Source of the DNA: an uncultured Roseburia sp.
GTDB lineage: Bacteria; Bacillota; Clostridia; Lachnospirales; Lachnospiraceae
Reading direction: 5' to 3'
Length of the DNA: 58,786 bases
Assembly (NCBI GenBank): GCA_910587865.1
Contig: CAJUNX010000005.1
Coordinates: forward strand, 79,440-138,225
Part shown: in pieces, positions 8,525 to 17,338 of the stretch
Layout: every line of letters starts with the position of its first letter
How positions within the stretch are numbered: position 1 is the first letter of the stretch
Program-made: the position numbers and the translations under genes
The notes under the pieces: generated by a model
What the model was told of the DNA's origin: nothing
The model's input: only the letters and a program-made list of their open reading frames with translations
Databases searched by the model: none

Positions 8525-9921
8525 TATTCCACAACCTCCACATTCGATGCCCCGCCGCCGATGCCGCCGTCCGTCATGCCGAGATCCTGCTCGGAGTACA
8601 TCTGCTCCGGCGCAAACGTCTGTCCTTCCACGATCATTCCGGAATAGTCGTAGATCATTCTGTCGCCTTCCTGTAACTCACCGCCTGTCACCTCGGTATA
8701 GTAATCCACCTCGTCACCGAGCGTGACGCTCTTTTTCACCGCAGTCGCGGTGCCGTCGCTGTTTCCCTCCGCGATGAGCACATAGGCGTCGCCGTTGTCG
8801 TCGTAGCGGATCAGATCGTAGGGGATCGCGAGCACCTCTCCTTTTTCCTGGATCATCACCCTTACCTTGGCCTCCATACCGACCAGAAGCTCGCTGTTAT
8901 CCAGCGCGATCTCCACCGAATAGCCGCCCGCCGTCTGTCCGTCCATGGACTGCTCTTTGACGCGCACGACCCTGGAAACCGTACCCTTAATCTCTTCCTC
9001 CCCGGTCGCGCTTGCCGTCACAACAGCGCTCATTCCTTCCTGCAGCTGCAGGATATCGGCTTCCGCCACCGTCGCGACCACTTTTAAGGAGCTCGTGTCC
9101 TCGATTGTTAAGATCGTGACCTTATCGCCGTTGATATCGCCCACACGCACGTTCACGGCCGTCACCACGCCGCCGCAGGGCGCCGTCACCACACAGTCCT
9201 CCAGCTGCTCGCGCAGGCTCTTTAACGTATCGTTTGTCGAAGAATCCGAATCCTTATACCGGTTCAGCTGCACCTGAAGCTGCGCATTCTCAATCGCACG
9301 GTTCGTCGCGTCCACCGTTGTATTGTAGTTGTCCTTCGCACTCTCCAAAGCCCTGGTGGCATTCAGAAGATTCGGGAAGGTCTCGTCGCCCGGGTTGGCA
9401 TCGTACGCGCGCTGCGCGATGGTGACTCCCTCCTCCGCCTGCGTGATCGCAAGCTGCGCTTCCTTTAACTGCCGCTCCTGATCCTCCCTCGCCTGCTGCA
9501 CGGCATCCGCCGCCTGGCGGTCGTTGATACTCTCAATCGCGTTTGCATTCGACTGGGAGCGCTCGAGATCTGCGATCTTCTCCTCGATAGAGGCCGAATC
9601 CAGTCTGCAGAGCACATCGCCCGGCTTTACGATATCGCCGACCTGCACGTTCATCTCCGTGATCTCGGAAACCGCTTTGGATGTGACGTTCGTCCGGCTC
9701 GCACCGGCAACCGTTCCCTTTAAGGAAATCGTATCCGAAAGGTCTCTTTTCTGTACCGGCTCCACCTCGACGAGATTATTCACCATCTCCACCTGTTCAC
9801 CGGCCTTATGTAATACATTCCAGATCACCGCCGCAATGATCACTGCCACTACCAGTACAATGATCAGTACTTTCTTCCTTTTTTTCTTTGGCTTTGCAGC
9901 CGTGCTCGATTTGTCCATCAT
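8524..9921 (-). CDS. MacA-like efflux adaptor (HlyD/RND periplasmic adaptor family)
   Basis: A membrane-anchored adaptor of about 465 residues. After a lysine-rich cytoplasmic tail there is one membrane segment (VLIIVLVVAVIIAAVIW), then a lipoyl/barrel-sandwich half, a coiled-coil hairpin rich in Ala, Gln and Glu (about residues 120-215), the second half of the sandwich, and beta-barrel/membrane-proximal domains. The frame is open to 9948, but the start at 9921 has AAGGGAG at good spacing. First gene of the operon; the promoter lies about 150 bp upstream with a stem-forming leader between. The family links the ABC permease to the cell exterior. Confidence 0.85.
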   Translation of the reverse strand: MMDKSSTAAKPKKKRKKVLIIVLVVAVIIAAVIWNVLHKAGEQVEMVNNLVEVEPVQKRDLSDTISLKGTVAGASRTNVTSKAVSEITEMNVQVGDIVKPGDVLCRLDSASIEEKIADLERSQSNANAIESINDRQAADAVQQAREDQERQLKEAQLAITQAEEGVTIAQRAYDANPGDETFPNLLNATRALESAKDNYNTTVDATNRAIENAQLQVQLNRYKDSDSSTNDTLKSLREQLEDCVVTAPCGGVVTAVNVRVGDINGDKVTILTIEDTSSLKVVATVAEADILQLQEGMSAVVTASATGEEEIKGTVSRVVRVKEQSMDGQTAGGYSVEIALDNSELLVGMEAKVRVMIQEKGEVLAIPYDLIRYDDNGDAYVLIAEGNSDGTATAVKKSVTLGDEVDYYTEVTGGELQEGDRMIYDYSGMIVEGQTFAPEQMYSEQDLGMTDGGIGGGASNVEVVE

Positions 9922-9980
9922 TTCTGTCTCTCCCTTTTGCATTTTCAATTTATGGTGATTGTATCACTAACATATACAGA

Positions 9981-10042
9981 AAAAAACGGACTTAAGCAAA
10001 TTTTAAGAAATCTTCATAAAACCTGTGCTTTTTCCGTTTTTT
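9981..10042 (-). promoter_or_regulatory. Stem-forming 5' leader of the efflux operon
   Basis: Within the roughly 140-nt untranslated leader, arms 9981-9990 and 10033-10042 are exact inverted repeats (AAAAAACGGA). In the minus-strand transcript the second arm ends in a T run, as in an intrinsic terminator. A smaller CTTAA/TTAAG palindrome lies in the loop. It could be an attenuator; no antiterminator was worked out. Confidence 0.35.
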
Positions 10043-10070
10043 TCCTTTTTCGTGTTACTGTACTGTTGTA

Positions 10071-10099
10071 ATAATACAATCATTTCATCAAAATGTCAA
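10071..10099 (-). promoter_or_regulatory. Sigma-A-type promoter of the efflux operon
   Basis: On the minus strand, TTGACA (10094-10099), a 17-bp spacer and TATTAT (10071-10076). It starts only 15 bp after the stop of the upstream MATE gene, so the efflux operon has its own promoter. Confidence 0.8.
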
Positions 10100-10113
10100 G
10101 GGATTTAGGATTT

Positions 10114-11532
10114 TTACTTTTCGGACCGCCTTCGCCTTCCCGCAAATACCGCCCGAAATTCCGGCAGCGCTTCCCGGCCCTGTTCCGTCACCGGCTTGAT
10201 CCATCTCCCGCTGCGGGTGTACCACACCTCAAAGAAAAGACGGATCAGCTCGTCCGTGTACAGGAAGGAAAATACCGCGAGAAACGGCAGATGCCAGATC
10301 ATGCCCGCCGCCCAGGTCGCCGGGACGCTCACCGTAAACAGGCAGATGATCTCAAGCAGCGTTCCGAATACCGCCTCTCCCCCGGCGCGGTAGCAGCTGT
10401 TCATGATGTAGTTGCAGGTGCGGATCGTCCCCGCCGCCAGGTAGATCAGGATCATATATTTTCCGTAAAACATCGCCTCCGTCCCAAGACCGAACAGCGA
10501 GAGCATCGGCCGGTTGAGCGCAAAGCCGGTCAGACAGATGCAGAAGGTGATCGCCGGACACAAAACCGCGAATTTTTTCACATACTGATATCCGCTCATA
10601 AGCCTGCCGGATCCGACCTCTTTTCCGACGACTACAAAAGACGCGTCCGCCAGTCCGCCGAAAAATGCGAATACAAATCCCTCCAGGACACGGAATGCCG
10701 CCATCGCCGCGATCGCCGACTCGGACTGATGTCCGATCACGATATTGATCAGCATCTGTCCGACTCCGTAGAAAATCTCGTTGCAGAGAATCGGTAAGCA
10801 TTTGCGCATATATTCTTTCAGGAAACCGCCGCGCCAGTCAAACATTTCCTGAAACCGCAGCGGCAGCGTTTTCTGATCCCGCACAAGAAACAGCAGCAGC
10901 ACGGCGATATTTACCATGCCGGACACCAGCGTGCCGACCGCCGCGCCGGCAGCCCCCATTTTCGGCATGCCGAACCGCCCGTAAATCAGGATCCAGTTCA
11001 GAATAAAATTCGTGACGAGCGCAAGGACGGAGCTGATTAACGGCGGCTTTACCCGCTCCGTGGAGCGCATCAGAAAGCTGATGATCACGGCCACGACCTG
11101 CAGCGGATAGGCGAAGCCGACGATCCGGATATACGGGATGCCAAGCACAATGATGCTCTCCTTATCCGTATAGATCCGCAGCATAAATTCCGGGTTTGTG
11201 ACCGCCGTCAGCCCAAACAGCAGCGAAACCGCAAGCATACACAAAAGCGCAAGCCCGAAGGCCCGGCTGATGCCCTTCTCATTGCGCGCACCCCAGTACT
11301 GCGAGAAAAACAGCATCCCGACGGTCGCGAAGCCAAAATAGCAGGAAAAAAACAGCGACGTGATCTGAGAGCAGATGCCGACCGCCGCTACTGACAGCTC
11401 GCCCTGGCTGCCGATCATGATCGTGTCCACCATGCTCGCCGTGGTAGACAGAAAATTCTGAAACGCAATCGGCAGTGCGATCGTAAACACGGTCCGAAAG
11501 AAGCTTCTCCAGCTGATTTTTACGGTTTCCAT
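10114..11532 (-). CDS. MATE family efflux transporter
   Basis: A 472-residue, very hydrophobic protein with about 12 membrane segments in the two-fold MATE pattern. The N-terminal part has VDTIMIGSQGELSVAAVGI, typical of the family's first helices. MATE proteins export drugs or metabolites in exchange for sodium or protons. The C-terminal tail is basic and cytoplasmic. A promoter with TATAAT and a short hairpin leader lie upstream, so it is probably its own transcription unit. Substrate not predictable. Confidence 0.9.
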   Translation of the reverse strand: METVKISWRSFFRTVFTIALPIAFQNFLSTTASMVDTIMIGSQGELSVAAVGICSQITSLFFSCYFGFATVGMLFFSQYWGARNEKGISRAFGLALLCMLAVSLLFGLTAVTNPEFMLRIYTDKESIIVLGIPYIRIVGFAYPLQVVAVIISFLMRSTERVKPPLISSVLALVTNFILNWILIYGRFGMPKMGAAGAAVGTLVSGMVNIAVLLLFLVRDQKTLPLRFQEMFDWRGGFLKEYMRKCLPILCNEIFYGVGQMLINIVIGHQSESAIAAMAAFRVLEGFVFAFFGGLADASFVVVGKEVGSGRLMSGYQYVKKFAVLCPAITFCICLTGFALNRPMLSLFGLGTEAMFYGKYMILIYLAAGTIRTCNYIMNSCYRAGGEAVFGTLLEIICLFTVSVPATWAAGMIWHLPFLAVFSFLYTDELIRLFFEVWYTRSGRWIKPVTEQGREALPEFRAVFAGRRRRSEK

Positions 11533-11581
11533 ATATCCGTTCCTCCAAATGATATTGTCTGTATCGTCAGATTCCGTCCGC

Positions 11582-11603
11582 TTTCCGCCGGCTTTGGCGG
11601 AAA
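11582..11603 (-). other. Perfect 8-bp hairpin in the MATE gene leader
   Basis: TTTCCGCC and GGCGGAAA flank a 6-base loop between the MATE promoter and its start codon. No T run follows on the minus strand, so it is more likely an operator or an RNA stability element than a terminator. Confidence 0.4.
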
Positions 11604-11616
11604 ACCCGTATCCACC

Positions 11617-11644
11617 ATTATACCCTGAAACAAAATCATTGCAA
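11617..11644 (-). promoter_or_regulatory. Promoter of the MATE transporter gene
   Basis: TTGCAA (11639-11644), a 16-bp spacer and a consensus TATAAT (11617-11622) on the minus strand, about 85 bp before the start codon and 48 bp after the fucosidase stop. Confidence 0.7.
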
Positions 11645-11691
11645 GAGAAGATTTACAAATCTGTCATTTTCTTCCGGATCGTCAGAGGCCG

Positions 11692-13191
11692 CTACTCTTT
11701 TCCCGTAAAACGGATGTCCGCCGCCTCACGCCGTACCGCATTTTTCATCTTCAAAACTACAATCGTATCAGGCCCCGGCATCGCACCGGGCAGAAGAAGA
11801 CGCACGCCGCCCGACGCGCTCTTCTCTGCCCGATCGGTCGCTGCTTTGGCGCATGATGCATTCTCCTCTGCCCGACCGGACGGCTCTCTGGCGATCGTTT
11901 CTTTCTCCCCCCGACCGGGCGCTTCTTTGGCACAGGATGCATTCGTTTCCCCGGATATTTCGACCGGCCTTCCGTCGATCAGCGCCGCGTCCAGGATTTC
12001 GTTTTCAGGATCCGGCAGCATGATTTTTTCAAACGCCTTTGTATCCAGAATGTGCAGATACACCGTATCCCCGCGGAAGGTGCTGCCATACACGCCGTCC
12101 ACCGGCTCATACGGCCCGGCCTGCGTCTCATAAATGCTCTCCCCGTATGCGCGCAGCCACTCTCCCACTTCACGGATGCGCGCGCGGATCTTCTCCGGCA
12201 CTTTTCCGTTTTTGTCCGGTCCGATATTGACCAGCCAGTTTCCTCCGCGGCAGACGACATTGACCATCATGCGGATCAGCCAGTCAAAGTCCGACACCGG
12301 ATCATTTTCCATATATCCCCAGGAGCTCCCCGAGCAGATGCACATATTTTTTTCCCACAGCACCGGCACGATGCCGCCCCGGATCTCATGGGAACCCTCG
12401 TCACAGTAAAAATCGCCCTCCCAGCCCGAGCGCGGATTGATCAGAAGCTTCGGGCGATATCGCCTGGCCAGCCTGTTTAACTCCACCGGCTCCCAGAACC
12501 ACGCGGCGGAGGCGTCGCTCCCGTCGTGCGCCAGCCAGCTCCCGTCGTACCAGAGGATATCCGGCTCATACCGGCTGCACAGCTCCTCCACCTGCGCATA
12601 GCACTGCCGCTTCATCTGCGCCGCGCTCTTTGGCTGCCCCAGCGGATCAAAATATCCCGGGAAACGCCAGTCCATCGTCGAATAGTAAAGTCCGACGTGC
12701 AGCCCCGCCTCCCTGCAGGCATCCGCGTACTCCCGCACAAAATCCCGGTGCGGCCCGATCGCCTGGCTCGTAAACTGCCCCCAGCTTCCCGGGCTGTCCC
12801 ACAGAGCAAATCCGTCGTGGTGGCGCGTCACCATCACCATATACCTCGCGCCGAACTCTTTTGCCAGCGCGACCCACTCTCCCGGGTGAAACGCCTCCGC
12901 GGCAAGCTCATCCGCCAGCTTCTCATACTCCCCGTCCGGGATCTGCTCGTTGAATTTTGCCCACTCCCCGTGTCCCTGCACGGAATAAAGTCCCCAGTGC
13001 ACAAACATCCCTACTTTGCAGTCCGTCCACCATCGCTTGTCCTCCGCCGGCAGCGTCAGCTCCTCACAGCGCATCCCGCCGAGACTCTTAAACTGGATAC
13101 TGCTTTTTAACATGGATTTTAGTTCCGCACCTGTCATCTGGCGCGGCGCGTTGTCTGTCGTATGTAGTTTATTTTCCTGCTCTTTTTCCAT
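11692..13191 (-). CDS. Alpha-L-fucosidase, glycoside hydrolase family 29
   Basis: A 499-residue cytoplasmic enzyme predicted to remove terminal alpha-L-fucose from oligosaccharides. Family signatures include KVGMFVHWGLYSV, VMVTRHHDGFALWDS, the catalytic-nucleophile context ILWYDGSW, and NIGPDKNGKVPE. No signal peptide, so it acts on imported sugars. Residues about 415-457 are an extra hydrophilic repeat insert near the C-terminal beta domain. It follows the GH2 gene after a hairpin and is probably the last gene of the sugar operon. GGAG lies a few bases before the ATG. The family call is firm; substrate linkage is not predictable. Confidence 0.88.
   Translation of the reverse strand: MEKEQENKLHTTDNAPRQMTGAELKSMLKSSIQFKSLGGMRCEELTLPAEDKRWWTDCKVGMFVHWGLYSVQGHGEWAKFNEQIPDGEYEKLADELAAEAFHPGEWVALAKEFGARYMVMVTRHHDGFALWDSPGSWGQFTSQAIGPHRDFVREYADACREAGLHVGLYYSTMDWRFPGYFDPLGQPKSAAQMKRQCYAQVEELCSRYEPDILWYDGSWLAHDGSDASAAWFWEPVELNRLARRYRPKLLINPRSGWEGDFYCDEGSHEIRGGIVPVLWEKNMCICSGSSWGYMENDPVSDFDWLIRMMVNVVCRGGNWLVNIGPDKNGKVPEKIRARIREVGEWLRAYGESIYETQAGPYEPVDGVYGSTFRGDTVYLHILDTKAFEKIMLPDPENEILDAALIDGRPVEISGETNASCAKEAPGRGEKETIAREPSGRAEENASCAKAATDRAEKSASGGVRLLLPGAMPGPDTIVVLKMKNAVRREAADIRFTGKE
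11821..11945 (-). repeat. In-frame degenerate repeat in the fucosidase gene
   Basis: About three diverged copies of a roughly 40-bp unit, with repeated CTCTGCCCGACCGG and GCATGATGCATT-like blocks. They encode repeats such as NASCAKEAPGRGEK and ENASCAKAATDRAEK. More decayed than the other coding repeats in this window. Confidence 0.7.
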
Positions 13192-13265
13192 AAAATCTCC
13201 ATTCCCAGGCGTTTACGCAACGGGGTCCGTCAAAGCTTATTTGTGACGCTCCGGCACAAACAGCC

Positions 13266-13301
13266 GTGTGAAAAATCAGCTGTCAGGCCGATTTTTCACA
13301 C
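13266..13301. other. Perfect 12-bp inverted repeat between the GH2 and fucosidase genes
   Basis: GTGTGAAAAATC (13266-13277) and its complement (13290-13301) flank a 12-base loop. No U run follows on either strand. Its position between two co-directional genes suggests an RNA processing or stabilising hairpin, or a palindromic operator. Confidence 0.6.
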
Positions 13302-13333
13302 CTTCTCCATTGCGAAGCGCTCCCGCTGATGTT

Positions 13334-15352
13334 TTACGCCTGCCGGTAATCCGGCAGCTTCTGAAAGATCTCCTTCACCACCCGGTATGCCATCTTCGGC
13401 CTTCGGTATTCATCGACCACCCCTTTGTTGTTCCGGCTCTTCGGACGGCGCATCGCCCACCAGATCCGGCTGACCCGCACGTCGCAGAACTGCCAGATAT
13501 ACATTCCCATGCACCCGGGCAGCTCCGAGAGCTCCTTTAACTGTTTTTCTAAAATCTCCGCCTGCAGATCCTCGCTCCAGATATCGTGCGACGGATCGCG
13601 GAACCCGTAAATCCCGCCTGCTCCGACCTCTGTGACCAGAAACGGCTTTCCCGCCCCGTTTCCTTTTTCCTCCACCCAGGTCATGACGTCGGTCGCCATC
13701 TGCGTCGCCGTCCGCTCGTCGTACCAGTACGGGTACATATTCCAGGAGCAGACATCCGGCAGATCCTGGCAGAGATCCTGCTCAAACCGGCAGGATGCGG
13801 AGCTGCACGGACGGCTCGTATCAAGCGAGCGGATCAGCCCGTACTGCGCCGCGTAGCAGGTTCTCCCGTACTCTGTGTCGCTGCCGCACTCGTTTAATAT
13901 CCCCCAGATATAGATCGACGGGTGGTTGTAATGCGCCGTGATCATCTCGCGGATCACCTGCTCGCACTGCTCCTCAAACGCCGGATGCTCCATCTTATCG
14001 GTCTCAAGCCCGCGCGCATGATTCTCCTCCCAGACGAGGATCCCCAGCTCGTCGCAGAGATCCAGAAAGAGTTCGTCGTTCGGATAGTGCGTCGTGCGGA
14101 CGGAATTCGCCCCCATATCCTTTATGAGCGAGAGGTCATGCGCGATCGCCTGTACCGGCAGCGCACAGCCGTACTGCGGGTGATCCTCGTGACGGCAGAA
14201 GCCCTTGATCCGGAGCGGCTTCCCGTTTAAGAGCACGTCCCTCCCAGAAACCGTCACGGTGCGGAAGCCCGTGCGGTCGATCAGATCGTCGACCGGCTCA
14301 CCCCTGACCAGAAGTTCCGCCCGGACCTCATAGAGCGCCGGCGTCTCCATGCTCCACGCCGTCACACCGGAAATGCAAAGCTGCTCAAATATCACGCGGT
14401 TTTCCCCCGGCGTCAGCCAGATCTCCTCCGAGACGAACTCCTGCCCCGCGATCCAAAGCCGTACCGCAGCCGGCGCACTCCGCACACCGGCTTCCCGGCC
14501 TTCGCTGCCCGGCTTCTCTCCGCATGCTGCAGCCGCGCACTCCACGCCGGCTCCCGCACTCTGCACACCGGCTTCCCGGCCTTCGCTGCCCGGCTTCTCT
14601 CCGCATGCTGCAGCCGCGCACTCCACGCCGGCTCCCGCACTCCGCACACCGGTTTCCCGGCCTTCGCTCTCCAGCTTCTCCGCGCCGGCTGTTACACTCC
14701 GCACGCCGCTCACACCGGTTTCCCGGCCTTCGCTCTCCAGCTTCTCCGCGCCGGCTGCGGCACTCCCTTCGGACGACGTCTCCCCGGCGCACAGGCTTAC
14801 GGCATCCGGATTTCCGGACAGCGACACGCACAGCGCCTCCGCCCGCACGGTCCAGGCGCCGTCCTCCTCCCGCAGAGGCGTCACATGGACGTGCGACAGA
14901 TACGCATCCGGGATCTGCTCGAGCACGACGCCCCGCGAAATCCCGCCGTAGGACATATAGTCGTTCGGGATGTCCAGCGCATATGCGTCGTCAAACGAAT
15001 TGTCCGCCATCACTTTTAAATCATGCGTCCCCGGCGCGAGATCCCGGACACAGACCGCAAACGGCGTGTAGGAGCCGTAATGCTCTGTCACGCATTTCCC
15101 GTCCACGTACACGATCGCAAAATGACTGACTCCCTTAAACTCCAGCCGTACATTCCCTTCCGCTTCAAACGTAGTCTCATATGAGATCCACCCGCGGTAA
15201 TTTCCGAAGCCCGGGTATGTCTCGATACACCCCGGCACCATCATCGGAAACGTTTCCCCCGCGTGCTCCCCGTCCTGCGGCGTCACATCCCACAGCCGTC
15301 CGGAAAGTTCCTTTGTTTTCCTGATTTTATGCGTCTCAAATAATCTCACCAT
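13334..15352 (-). CDS. Glycoside hydrolase family 2, beta-glucuronidase-like
   Basis: A 672-residue enzyme. The N-terminal sugar-binding jelly roll (about 1-180) is followed by an Ig-like domain interrupted by a repeat insert (about 197-290), then a TIM barrel. The acid/base Glu is in GILNECGSDTEYG and the nucleophile Glu in FLVTEVGAGG. Near the end, RNNKGVVDEYRRPK carries the N-x-K pattern that contacts the carboxylate in beta-glucuronidases, so a uronic-acid substrate is likelier than galactose. The start at 15352 has AGGAGG eight bases upstream; ATG codons further up lack one. No signal peptide. Third enzyme-associated partner of the ABC importer in this operon. Confidence 0.85.
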   Translation of the reverse strand: MVRLFETHKIRKTKELSGRLWDVTPQDGEHAGETFPMMVPGCIETYPGFGNYRGWISYETTFEAEGNVRLEFKGVSHFAIVYVDGKCVTEHYGSYTPFAVCVRDLAPGTHDLKVMADNSFDDAYALDIPNDYMSYGGISRGVVLEQIPDAYLSHVHVTPLREEDGAWTVRAEALCVSLSGNPDAVSLCAGETSSEGSAAAGAEKLESEGRETGVSGVRSVTAGAEKLESEGRETGVRSAGAGVECAAAACGEKPGSEGREAGVQSAGAGVECAAAACGEKPGSEGREAGVRSAPAAVRLWIAGQEFVSEEIWLTPGENRVIFEQLCISGVTAWSMETPALYEVRAELLVRGEPVDDLIDRTGFRTVTVSGRDVLLNGKPLRIKGFCRHEDHPQYGCALPVQAIAHDLSLIKDMGANSVRTTHYPNDELFLDLCDELGILVWEENHARGLETDKMEHPAFEEQCEQVIREMITAHYNHPSIYIWGILNECGSDTEYGRTCYAAQYGLIRSLDTSRPCSSASCRFEQDLCQDLPDVCSWNMYPYWYDERTATQMATDVMTWVEEKGNGAGKPFLVTEVGAGGIYGFRDPSHDIWSEDLQAEILEKQLKELSELPGCMGMYIWQFCDVRVSRIWWAMRRPKSRNNKGVVDEYRRPKMAYRVVKEIFQKLPDYRQA
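14483..14760 (-). repeat. In-frame 81-bp/66-bp minisatellite in the GH2 gene
   Basis: Units start at 14483, 14564, 14645 and 14711 (periods 81, 81 and 66 bp, all multiples of three). The 27-residue unit includes AGAGVECAAAACGEKPGSEG; the shorter variant is built from EKLESEGRETGV. The insert adds about 90 residues and two Cys pairs per long unit. Confidence 0.92.
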
Positions 15353-15441
15353 CTGATCTTCCTCCTCATTCACTGTCCCTGCTTCCGGCCGCCTCTCATC
15401 CGGCAGCCCGCTGTCACGTCATCCTTTGTTTCCCCCTTATC

Positions 15442-16287
15442 TTACCCCTTCAGCCCCGATGTCGCAATCCCGTCCACGAGATACTTCTGGAAAAAGATAA
15501 AAATAAGCAGCACCGGCAGAATCGAGAGCACGGACATCGCGAACATCGCCCCGTAATCCGAGGTTGAGGCCGGATCCGTGAACAGCTTTAACGCCAGGCA
15601 TACCGGGTAATCCTTCGCCTTATTGATATAGAGCAGCGCCGACATAAAATCATCCCAGCGCCAGATAAAGGAAAAAATTCCCGAGGTCACCAGCGCCGGC
15701 ACCATCAGCGGCAGGGCGATGCGCGCATAGATGCCGAAATACGAGCATCCGTCGATCTTTGCCGCCTCGTCGAGTTCGCGCGGGATCCCTCCGATAAAAT
15801 TGTACATCATATAGACGAAAAATCCCTGGATCGCAAAACAGTACGGCACGATGAGCGGCGCGTAGGAGCCCACCCAGCCCAGCTTGTGATACCAGATATA
15901 CTGCGGCACCATCAGCACCTGCGCCGGCACCATCATCGTGAGCAGCACCATCACAAAAAGAAGCTTTCTCCCGGGAAACCTGCACCGCGCCAGCCCGAAC
16001 GCCACCAGCGACGAAGAAAAGACGGTTCCGATCGTCGCAAGCACCGAGATGATCGCGGAATTTTTAAAAAATGTCCCGAAGGTAATTTTCGCAAATCCCT
16101 TCCAGCCCGTGATATAATTCTGGATCGTAAACGGATCCGGGATCAGCGAACCCGCGGTCACAAAAATCGTATTCGTCTCCTTAAACGAACTCATAATCAT
16201 CCACAGCAGCGGATAAACCATCAGAAAACCGATCGCGGTCACTACAATATAATAAATGGCTTTCTGCATCCTTTTTTTTCTTCTCAT
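15442..16287 (-). CDS. Sugar ABC transporter permease, MalG type
   Basis: A 281-residue inner-membrane permease with six membrane segments and the EAA loop RELDEAAKIDGCSYFGIYARI (quoted in part here; the key residues are E, A, A and G). The start at 16287 is chosen because GGAGG lies eight bases upstream, inside the end of the preceding permease gene; the two genes are separated by one base (TGAGATG), so translation is coupled. It pairs with the MalF-type permease. No ATPase gene is present here, as is common for Firmicutes that share one MsmX-like ATPase among sugar importers. Confidence 0.9.
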   Translation of the reverse strand: MRRKKRMQKAIYYIVVTAIGFLMVYPLLWMIMSSFKETNTIFVTAGSLIPDPFTIQNYITGWKGFAKITFGTFFKNSAIISVLATIGTVFSSSLVAFGLARCRFPGRKLLFVMVLLTMMVPAQVLMVPQYIWYHKLGWVGSYAPLIVPYCFAIQGFFVYMMYNFIGGIPRELDEAAKIDGCSYFGIYARIALPLMVPALVTSGIFSFIWRWDDFMSALLYINKAKDYPVCLALKLFTDPASTSDYGAMFAMSVLSILPVLLIFIFFQKYLVDGIATSGLKG

Positions 16288-16288
16288 C

Positions 16289-17185
16289 TCAGACACCTCC
16301 GTCATAAACCCATTTTTTCTTCGTCAGGAACAAAATCGCCGTAAACGCCCCGACGATTAAGATCATCATCCAGGCAAGCGCCGCCCCGTATCCGGCCTTA
16401 TAATAGACAAAGGTCTGATTGTACATATGTACCATGTAAAACAGCGTGGAATTCATCGGCTTTCCGTTTGTGATGATAAAACACTGGGTGTACGCCAGAA
16501 GTCCGTTGATCACCTGCATGACAAGGTTGAAAAAAATGGTGGGGGTCAGAAGCGGCAGCGTAATCCGGAAAAACTGATTTGCCTTTCCCGCACCGTCCAC
16601 GGTGGATGCCTCGTAGTAGGAGGCCGGAATCTGTTTTAACGCGGAAAGGAAAATCAGCATGGACGAACCGAACTGCCAGACCGTGAGCAGAATCAGTGTC
16701 CAGATCGCCGTCCTGGTATCTCCGAGCCAGGCGATCGTATTCTGTACGCCAAGCCCGCGCAGGATCTGATTGATCGTGCCGTCCACCGCAAACATCCGCT
16801 TCCACAGGACGGAGACCGCGACCGAACCCCCGATGATCGACGGCAGATAATAGACCGCGCGGTAGATCCCCGCCGCCCTTGTCGTCTTCTGAAACAGCAT
16901 CGCCACAAAAAGGGCAAACACCAGCTTTAACGGAACCGACACGACCGTGTAAAAGACTGTGACCCCGAGCGATTTCCAGAACAATTCATCGTGAAACAGC
17001 GTGACAAAATTATCCAGTCCGGTAAATTCCGCCGGCGAGAGGATATTGTATTCACAGAACGCATAATAGAGGGAAATCCCGAGCGGCACGATCAAAAACA
17101 GCACCAGCCCGATGATAAACGGGAGCGAAAAAATAACGCCCGACACGCTTTCTCTGCACAGGCAGCTTTTTATTTTCTTCATCAT
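16289..17185 (-). CDS. Sugar ABC transporter permease, MalF type
   Basis: A 298-residue permease with six predicted membrane segments and the EAA-type loop ASYYEASTVDGAGKANQF before the last helices. The ATG follows GGAAAGGAAGAG. It comes after the solute-binding protein gene, with a hairpin and T run between them that should lower expression of the membrane parts relative to the binding protein. Works with the MalG-type partner as the channel of an oligosaccharide importer. Confidence 0.9.
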   Translation of the reverse strand: MMKKIKSCLCRESVSGVIFSLPFIIGLVLFLIVPLGISLYYAFCEYNILSPAEFTGLDNFVTLFHDELFWKSLGVTVFYTVVSVPLKLVFALFVAMLFQKTTRAAGIYRAVYYLPSIIGGSVAVSVLWKRMFAVDGTINQILRGLGVQNTIAWLGDTRTAIWTLILLTVWQFGSSMLIFLSALKQIPASYYEASTVDGAGKANQFFRITLPLLTPTIFFNLVMQVINGLLAYTQCFIITNGKPMNSTLFYMVHMYNQTFVYYKAGYGAALAWMMILIVGAFTAILFLTKKKWVYDGGV

Positions 17186-17255
17186 AACATCTCTTCCTTT
17201 CCTGTCCGCAGACAGACAACGGACCGTATGTCGGCAAACCGTCCTTCCTATTCCG

Positions 17256-17303
17256 TAAAAAAGCTTCCTGCGGGAAATTTCTGTTTTTCTCCCGCAGAAA
17301 GCT
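17256..17303 (-). terminator. Partial terminator between binding-protein and permease genes
   Basis: On the minus strand, AGCTTTCTGCGGGA pairs with TTCCCGCAGGAAGCT around a short loop and is followed by a run of six T. Placed just after the binding-protein stop, it can set the usual excess of binding protein over permeases. Confidence 0.65.
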
Positions 17304-17338
17304 CTTCCTGATTTCTGTCAGACAGCGCCTGCGATACC

